Shown in pieces: positions 52,720 through 61,700 of a stretch of DNA of 64,000 bases (position 1 is its first letter; each line of letters starts with the position of its first letter). The position numbers and the translations under genes were made by a program. A model generated the notes under the pieces. That model was not told the DNA's origin and searched no databases. It saw only the letters and a program-made list of their open reading frames with translations. Source of the stretch: Chitinophaga niabensis (GTDB taxonomy: Bacteria > Bacteroidota > Bacteroidia > Chitinophagales > Chitinophagaceae); assembly GCF_039545795.1 (NCBI RefSeq), contig NZ_CP154260.1:2485001-2549000 (forward strand). Reading direction: 5' to 3'.

Positions 52720-55700
52720 TTACCGCACGATAAATACCCATCCTTTATAAGATTTCATGCCATCCGGTTTATTCACTTCCAGGATATAGAAATAAGTGCC
52801 TTCGTTGAGATCGGAACCGTTCCAGTCGTTACGGTAATCGTTAGACCGGTAGACCTGGCTGCCCCAGCGGTTGAACACCTGCAGTTTTGCACCAGGGTAT
52901 TTTTCAATACCGCCGATAATGAACTTCTCGTTCTTACCGTCACCGTTAGGACTGAATACATTCGGGAAGTTCAGGTCCTGGCCCTCTATCTGTAACCTGA
53001 AGGAGGCCTTGTTATTCGTCATGTCGGGATCGATTGAGCCGGAGCCGACTTCAGAACCTGCCACCAGTTCACCGCCTTCAATGATCCTCACGCGTATTTC
53101 AAGTTGTACTGACTCACCAGGTATTACGTCACCAATGGTCCAGTTAACTATCCTGTTCGCTGCCACACTCACTGTACCTCTTCCGGTAGTTGTGCTGGTT
53201 GGCAGGCCGAGTTGCAGGGCCAGTGTATCTGTAACCACCACACCGTTGGCGATGCCGTTTCCGATATTGCTGACAGTGATCCGGTAAGTGAGCTCCTGTC
53301 CGATGCGGTAAGGGCCTGCTGCAGGAGCTACCAGTTCTTTGGTGATGGTGAGATCTCCCGCAGGAATATCTTCACTCACGATCGTTACCGTTGCCTGGCT
53401 GGCAGCACCAGCTGTATAAGTAAAGCTGGTGGATTGACCGCCGGAGATAGTCAAAATCACTGTTTCAGCATCTTCTACCAGCAGATCATTGATCACCTGT
53501 ACCGGAACCGTGATGCTGTTTGCATTGGCTGGTATGGTGATGGTGCCTGTAATTGACTGGTAGTCTGCGTTAGACGTAGCAGTTCCGCCGATGGTGTATT
53601 GAACGGTAACAGGTTCAACTGTGCGTTTACCATTTGCTATGGTGATGGTGAATTCACCATGGTTGCCAACTTCATCAGCATTTGGTTTGCTGGCTGTAAC
53701 TTCCAGTACCAGGTTACCGGTAGCATCGTTGTCTGTGATATTTATGGTAGCTGTATTTGGAGCCCCAACTGTATAAGTAAGACCAGTAGAAGAGCCGCCG
53801 TCAATAGTCATGATCACGGTTTCTGTTGGCTCTATCAGTTCATCTTCCAGTACAGTTAAATCAACATCCACGCTGGTGCTGCCTGCAGGGATCACTGCAG
53901 TGCCGCTGAGCTGGGTGTAATCTGTTACTGTGGTGGCGGTACCCGTGATGGTATATCTTACAGTAACGTCCCTTGCTGGCGCTTTGCCACCGGCCAGGCT
54001 GATAGTGAATTTACCAGCCGTGGATGGTTCAGCAACAGTTGGTGTTGCGCTTACCACAATGTCCAGGTTGTTATCATCGTCTATCAGATTTATTGTAGCA
54101 GTGCTGCTGGTGCCTGGTGTCACAACGATGCCTGTTGTAGTAGCGCCATTGCCGATAGTCAGCACAATGGTTTCATTGCCTTCTATTATCTGGTCATCGT
54201 TACCGGTTATCTGAATGGCAACGCTATTGTCACCTGTAGGTATTACTGCAGTACCGGTCAGGGTGGCGTAGTCGGTACCATTGATGGCGGTACCTGTTAC
54301 TGTATAGGTAACGGTAAGATCCGTTGCCGTTTTGATATTGCCAGGCAATTTGATGATAAAGCCTGCGCCTGATCCAGCTTCCGATACATCGCCATTAGCA
54401 GCTACATTCAGTACCAGATTGGCGGGTGTGTTTTCATCATCCGTAATATTCACAGTGGCATTGCCTGTACCGGTATACGTGATACCTGCTCCGGTGCCGC
54501 CGTTGAGTGTGAGTATAACGGTTTCTGTTGCTTCCAGCAGATCATCGTTCTGAGCAGTAACCGGAACGCTTACGCCTGCATCCCCTGCACGGATCACCGC
54601 AGTGCCGCTAACGAGAGTATGGTCTGTTCCCGGTGTTGCTGTACCAGTGATGATGTAATTCACCGTGATATCATTTGCTGCGCGTACAGTGCCCGGCAGG
54701 CTGATCATATAGCTGCCATCTGCGCCACCCTCTGTTGCATCGCTGACTTTGGTGACAGTCAGCCCGAGGTTGGCAGGTATGGTGCTTTCATCGTCTGTTA
54801 TATTCACGGTGGCGCTGTTGGTGCCGGTGAATGTGAGGTTTGTACTGCTGCCACCTGTGAGTGTTGCTATCACTGTTTCTCTTGGTTCTATGAGGTCATC
54901 GTTCAGTACATCTACTGATAATGGTATGCTGTTATTATTGGCAGGAATGATTATAGTACCGGAGAGGGGCGTGTAATCGGAACCAGGCGTAGCAGTACCA
55001 CCGATAGTATACTTCACAGTGATATCTTCTGAAGAAGTTACACCGAAAGGCAGGCTGATGATAAATCTGCCGTTGGTACCAGGTTCCGAGCCGTCTGCGT
55101 CCGGAGCGATATTCAGTACCAGGTTGGCCGGGTCCTGATCATCATCTATAATATCCAGTGAGGCTGTTTTATCCGGACCCGGAACAAAGGTGATGCCGCC
55201 GTTCTGGGAGCCACCTGTAATTTCCAGGGTAACGGTTTCTGTACCTTCTATCACCAGGTCGTTGACAGCGGTAACAGGTACGTTTGCAGTACTGTTTCCG
55301 GCAGTGATAACAACCGACCCAATGAGAGCACTATAGTCGTCAGTAGCTGTTGCAGTTCCACTTATGATATAGCTCACCGTGATATTTTCTGTGGATGTTA
55401 CACCATCAGGCAATGAAACGATGAAATTACCTGGTGTACCCTGCTCTGTGGCATCTGTGTCTTTGATCACTTTCAGCAACAGGTTGTCTGGTGTATTGTC
55501 ATTGTCTTCAATGTTCACCGTTACATTGCCTGCGCCTGTATAGGTAAGGCCGCCGCCGTTACCGCCGTTGAGGGTGATGATCACTGTTTCCAGTGGTTCT
55601 ATCACCTGGTCCTCTATTACGGAAACAGGTATCGTTACACCGTCGTCACCGGCTTTGATGACAGCAGTACCGGAGAGTGCGGGGTAATCCACATCTGATG

Positions 55701-58700
55701 TTGCTGTACCGCCGCTCACTGTATAGTTCACCGTGATATCCTGTGCGGCTACAATGTTTGCTGGCAGTGAGAATTTCACTCTGCCTGGATTGGAGCCTTC
55801 TTTAGCATCGTTTTCTTTGCTGATGCTGAGGATCAGGTTTGCAGGCGTGTTGTCTGCATCTGTGATATCTACGGTGGCGCTGTTTGCTGCGGCAGGAGTG
55901 AAGGTGAAGCTGGTTGATTGACCACCTGTGATTGTAAGGATCACTGTTTCTAGACCTTCTAAGATCTGATCGGTGGCGGCGGTTACATCTACATCTACAC
56001 TGTGGCTATTGGCAGGGATCAGCACTGTACCGGTTAAGTTAGTATAATCTGTACCATTGACAGCGGTACCGGTTATTGTATAATTCACCGTGATATCCTC
56101 TGTGGAGGTGGTTGTTGTACCGGGCAGGCTGATGGTGAATTTGCCAACAGCGCCGGATTCAACTGCATCGGCGGTTTTGGTCACAGAAAGCTCAAGGTTG
56201 GCCGGCGCATTATCGTTATCTAAGATCAGGGCCGTAGCGGCAGGGCCAAAGGTATAAGTGAAGTTTGGCGAAGTAACGCTGGTGATTGTAATCACCACGT
56301 CTTCTGTGCCTTCTATGATATCATCATCTACCACAGTACCTACAGAAGCCGTGCCTCCCGAACCTGTTGGAGAAAGTTGAGCAGTTCCGCTAAATTGAGA
56401 TGCCGTAGGGGTGCCGATAAAGTCCGTGCCTAATACGGCAGTACCAGTTACGGTGTAACTAATTGTTACGTTTTCTGAAGGTATAATTCCCGTTGGCAAA
56501 CTGAAATTGAACCTTATGCGGCCAAGTTGCCCGGCACCGCCTTCAGTGCCTTCATAGGCCATGGTCACGTTCACATGACGGTTAGCGGGGGTGTTGTCAT
56601 CATCCAGGATATTCACCGTAACGGCCCCGGATGGGAATGTCCAGATAGGACCACCCACAAGACCAGCTGTGTTTGTACCGTTAGGGAGCAGTACAACCGT
56701 TTCAGTTTGTTCAATTCTGCTATCATCGATCACTTTTACCGGTATATCCACATAGTTACTGCCTGCCGGAATAATAATATTGAGCAGGCCGGTATAGTCC
56801 GCATTTGCTGTTGGTGTTGCTATTGCCGTACTTGCGCCAATGAAGAAATTCACCGTGACGGGAACCTGACAAGTGATGCCCGGCGGCAAGCTGATGCGGA
56901 AATTGCCGTTCGTAGCTGGTTCTGCTGCGTCAGCAGTTTTTGTAAGGATCAACTGCTTGTTAGCAGCGATATTGTCATCATCCGTGATATTCAGGCTTGT
57001 GGTACGGGAAGTTGCAGTGGCAGAAGGAGTGAAAGTATAACTCGCAGAAGTACCGCCTGTAATCGTCAGTGTTACTACTTCCGTTATGGATTCTATCATC
57101 TGATCGTCCTTCACCAGTATAGCTACAGGTACGCCGTTGTTTCCTGCCGGCAACACTACACTGCCGCTTAAGGTATTATAGTCTGTTCCATTGGTGGCAG
57201 CAGTTGCACCGGTAGCAATGGTATAGTTTACGGTAATATCTTCCGCTGATGTAATACCGGCGCCTGCCTCAAACTCAATTCGGAACCCACCGTTGGTAGC
57301 CGGTTCTGCAGCATGCGCTGTTCTGACAATCCTTAGTATCTTATTGGCTGCGATATCATCATTATCAGCAATATTCAGGGATGCAGTTGCACTGCCGGTA
57401 GCAGGGGTAAAGGTATTTGTACCGTCTGTACCGCTGGTGATAGTCAGCGTCACTGTTTCTGTTTGTTCGATCACATTATCATCTGTTGGGGGTACATCCA
57501 CAACTACCTGGCCACTGCCTGCAGGAATGGTTGCTGTTCCTGTCAATGCAGGATAATCAGCAGGACTTGCAGCACTGCCACCAATTGCATAGTTGACAGT
57601 GATGGCAGTGGAAGTGGTAATCCCGGCTGGCAGTTTGATGGTGAACCTGCCGGGTGTTGCGTTACCCTCTGCTGCATGGGTGGTGGTGACTACACTCAGT
57701 TTCCGGTTATCGGCAGTGTTATCATCATCTGTGATATCCAGGTTAGCTGTATTTGAAGCAGGATCAGCGGTATAGGTGAAAAAGTTACCGTCTGTACCTC
57801 CCACGAGGTTAAGGGTAGCTGTTTCGGTACCCTCAATTATCTTATCGTCAATCACGGAAACCGGAAGGGATACGCTGTTCTGGTTGGCTGGAAGCGTTAT
57901 CGTAAATATCGAATAATCTGTATTACGGGTAGCGCTGCCGGTCATGCTATAACTGAGCGTAGTGTTAGCACTGGAAGTATAACCAGGAGGCAGGCTTACT
58001 TTAAAACTACCTGGTGTACCAGGTTCTGCCGCATCGTTTACTTTTTCCACCTTCAATACCTGGTTGGCGGCAGTGGCATCATTATCCGCAATGGTTATGA
58101 CTATGTTTTCGTTCACCGGGTCCGGAGGGAAGATGAAGGCATTTCCTCCGCCATCGGTCGCGCTACCGGAAAGGAGGGTGAAGGTCAGGGGTTCTGTTGG
58201 TTCAATAATGTTATCGTCCTTAACATTCAGGGTAACAGTAACGCTACCTGGCATGCCTGGACTTGGCGCACCCGGAGGTATCACAATCGTTCCAAAACTT
58301 TCATAGTCCAGGCCGGATGTAGCGCCGGGGGAGCCTGCGGTTGGATTGGAAACCTTGTAGGCAACGGTTATCGGCCATGCAGAAGTTGCAACGCCGGCCA
58401 GCCTAATTGTGAACGTAGCATTGGTACCAGGTTCTGCCGCATTTGTGCCGGCGATCACCTGCAACGGTGTGGTGCTGGCAGCATTGGCGTCTACGATAGA
58501 AACAGCCGCGCCATTTCCTGCCGGATCTATCGTATACGAACGGGATAAAGATGCAGCATTTGTGAGGGTCAGTATCACTGTTTCAGGGCCTTCGATCAAA
58601 CCATCATTACCCGCATCTACATCAACGAATACTTCATTGACACCTGCGGGGATCACGATAACGCTGCCTGAATGCCCGAGCAGTGAATAATCAAAGATAT

Positions 58701-61700
58701 CGGCAGTGCCTGTGGTGGTAAAGTCGATTACTATATTTTCTGAACTGGTTACGCCCGGAGGTAACGATATCCGGTATTGACCGTTTATGCCACCTTCTAT
58801 AGCATCAGAGATCTTTGTAAGCAACACAACCGTGGTGTTACCGGGAACAGCATCATTATCCGTAATATCAACGGTTGCGCTGTTAACAGCTGCCGCGGTA
58901 TAACTGAGATTTGCGGATGTACCACCTGATACATTTAAGATCACCGTTTCAGTGGGTTCAATAACCGTGTTGTCGATCACCTTCACGGGAACATCTACAC
59001 TGTTATTATTGGCAGGGATGATGATTGATCCGGTTATTGCGGTGTAATCAGTTCCCGGGTTAGCTGTACCTGCTCCTATCGCATAGGTAACTGTTATATC
59101 CTCTGAAGCACGTACACCCGGCGGCAGGCTTACCCTGAAGGCGCCTGTAGTGGAAGGTTCCGCGGCATTGCTCTGCGCAGTAACCGTTATTGTTTTATTG
59201 GCGGGAGTATTATCCTCATCAGTGATATTAATGGTTGCATTGGGCGTTGCCGGATCAGGCGTAAGCGTAAATACCGCGCTTGCACCCTGCGTGGCTACAC
59301 CACTAACGATAGTCAGTATAATTGTTTCAGTTGGTTCTATCAGATCATCGTTCACAACGCTGACAGGAACGTTTACACTGTTCGCATTAGCAGGCAGTGT
59401 GATGGTGGTAGCAGGCCCGCTATAGTCAGCGCTATGCGTGGCAGTACCTGTGAGCGTGTAGGTAACAGTGATAGGCAGGGAGCTTTGATAGCTGCCTGGC
59501 AGTTTGATTGTAAAGCCACCGCTGGAAGTTGGTTCGCTGAGGTTGCCATTGCTGGTCACAGCAAGCAGTCTTGTAGCTGCAGTATAATCGTTGTCTGCCT
59601 GGTAAAGTGTAGCGTTAAAATTAACGGCATCCACCCCAAAGTTTCCGGCAGTGGGCGTTGTACCACCAGAGATGGTCATGATGATGTCTTCGGTCTGTTC
59701 AATAAGCTGGTCATCTATTCCGGTTACATTAACCACTATACTGTTCTGACCTGCAGGAATGATAGCAGTTGTGGACAGCGCCTGATAATCAACACCATTA
59801 GTAGAAGTTCCGCTCATGGCGTAGGTAACCGTAATGTTTTCCGGTGCCAGTACGCCTGAAGGCAGTGCGATCGTGAAGGTACCTGTATTGGCAGGTTCGT
59901 TCACGTTGAGCTGAGCAGTTACACTCAACAGGCGGTTAGCAGGCACATCATCGTCATCTGCGATCTGCACGGTAGCATTGCCTGCCGCGCCATCAACGGT
60001 GTAAGTATAATTTGCGGACGTACCGGGTTGTAAGGTGAGGATAACTGTTTCCGTAGTTTCAATCTGTGCATCGTTCACAATGCTAACAGGGATGGATACA
60101 CTATTATTACCTGCAGTGATCACTGCGGTACCGCTCAATGCGGTGTAATCAGCGGTGGGAGAGGCGGTGCCGCTAATGGTGTAAGGGATAGTGATATTTT
60201 CTGCCGCCAGTACACCGGCAGGCAGGTGGATGGAGAATCCGCCATCGGTTACCGGTTCCTGTGCATCTGCGGTTTTGGTAACTGACAGGATACGTTTGGC
60301 GGGTGTGAATCCATCTACTATAACAGTCACAGTCTTCGCAGAATCGCAACCTTGCGGGCTGGTAACGGTATAAGTGATATTGGCCGTACCGGGTGTTAAG
60401 CCGGATACAACACCCGTGTTGCTCACTGTAGCGACAGCCGTGTTGCTGCTGCTCCATATGCCGCCGGGCGTGGTGTTGCTCAGGGAAGTGGTGCTGCCCT
60501 GGAATAGGGTAAGGTTACCGGTGATACCGTCTACCCCGGGTATTGCGTTTACGGTCACTGTGGCGGTCTGGCTGGCGCTGCAACCATCGCTGTTGGTAAC
60601 GGCATAGGTGATAGTTGCGCTGCCGGGAGCAATTCCCGTAACCACGCCACCCGCATTAACCGTGGCAATGGCCGCATTGCTGGTGCTCCAGGTACCGCCT
60701 GCCGTGGCACTGGTGAGTATAGTAGTATTCCTCTCGCATACGGCGGTGGCGCCTGTTATAGGGGCTACGGTAACCGTACTTTTTGTGATCGTGATAGTAT
60801 CGGCGATCGTACAGCCGTCAGGGTATTGCACGGCAACCCTGTAGGCGCCGCCATCGGTAACAGACAATGTTTTGTCAGTGCTGCCGCCGGTCCATAAGTA
60901 GGTGGCGGAAGGACCGGCAAAGAACCCGTCTGTATTCAGCACAATGGGAAACGCATCGGCGCAGACAGTACGATTTGGGCCCAAACCGGTGATAGTAGCG
61001 GAGTTGTCATAAGGTAATATAACCCAGTTCACATTGCCGCCAAGGTCTATCGAATGCTCTCTCGCCGTAAAGGGTGTAACACCTGCGGCGGTAATACGGT
61101 TAAGACGGATATAATCAAAGTCAACCGTGCCGCTCGTTTTTGTAACGGTGGCGTTTGCCGTGGTTGATGAACTGACGATCTGTGTTGGGTTACAGGGGGA
61201 GCCGCTGCCATACCATTCTTTTGTAATCGTGTTGTTGGTACCGCTCAGGAAGGTATACACCTTACCGGGAGAAAAGATCAGAGTGTCAATTGTGTTACCC
61301 GTTCCGTAGATGTAGCCCTTGCCCTTGAATTCCAGCTTACCGATGGTGTTGCCGCCATTAATTAAGGCGCCTGAGGTAGTAGCCGGATTAGTGAAAATAA
61401 ATTCTTTCGCGGATATTGAATTTACCAGTATATAGTTTCCGTTGGTGGCTGCAGTGCTCACTATGTTGTAAGCTGCGTTATTTGCTTTAAAGTATGCAGG
61501 AGCGTTTATGATAGATCCGCTGGCCTGCAGCGACTTGCTCCCTCCCGTGTATTCCCAGTCTGCATTAATAGTGGCATTGGTGATGTTTAGGGTGGTGGGA
61601 GTGTTTTGGTTCCCATCGCTTATCGCGTTCACTGTTATCGTGCGGCCGCTTAGATCGAGACCTCCTAGCCTGAAGTCTATCCTGGCTTGCGGATTGGAAA

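Noticed and set aside
53360..60310. CRISPR or satellite DNA
   Set aside because: The repetition is at protein level with about 365-bp diverged units in one open frame; there are no short identical repeats with unique spacers.
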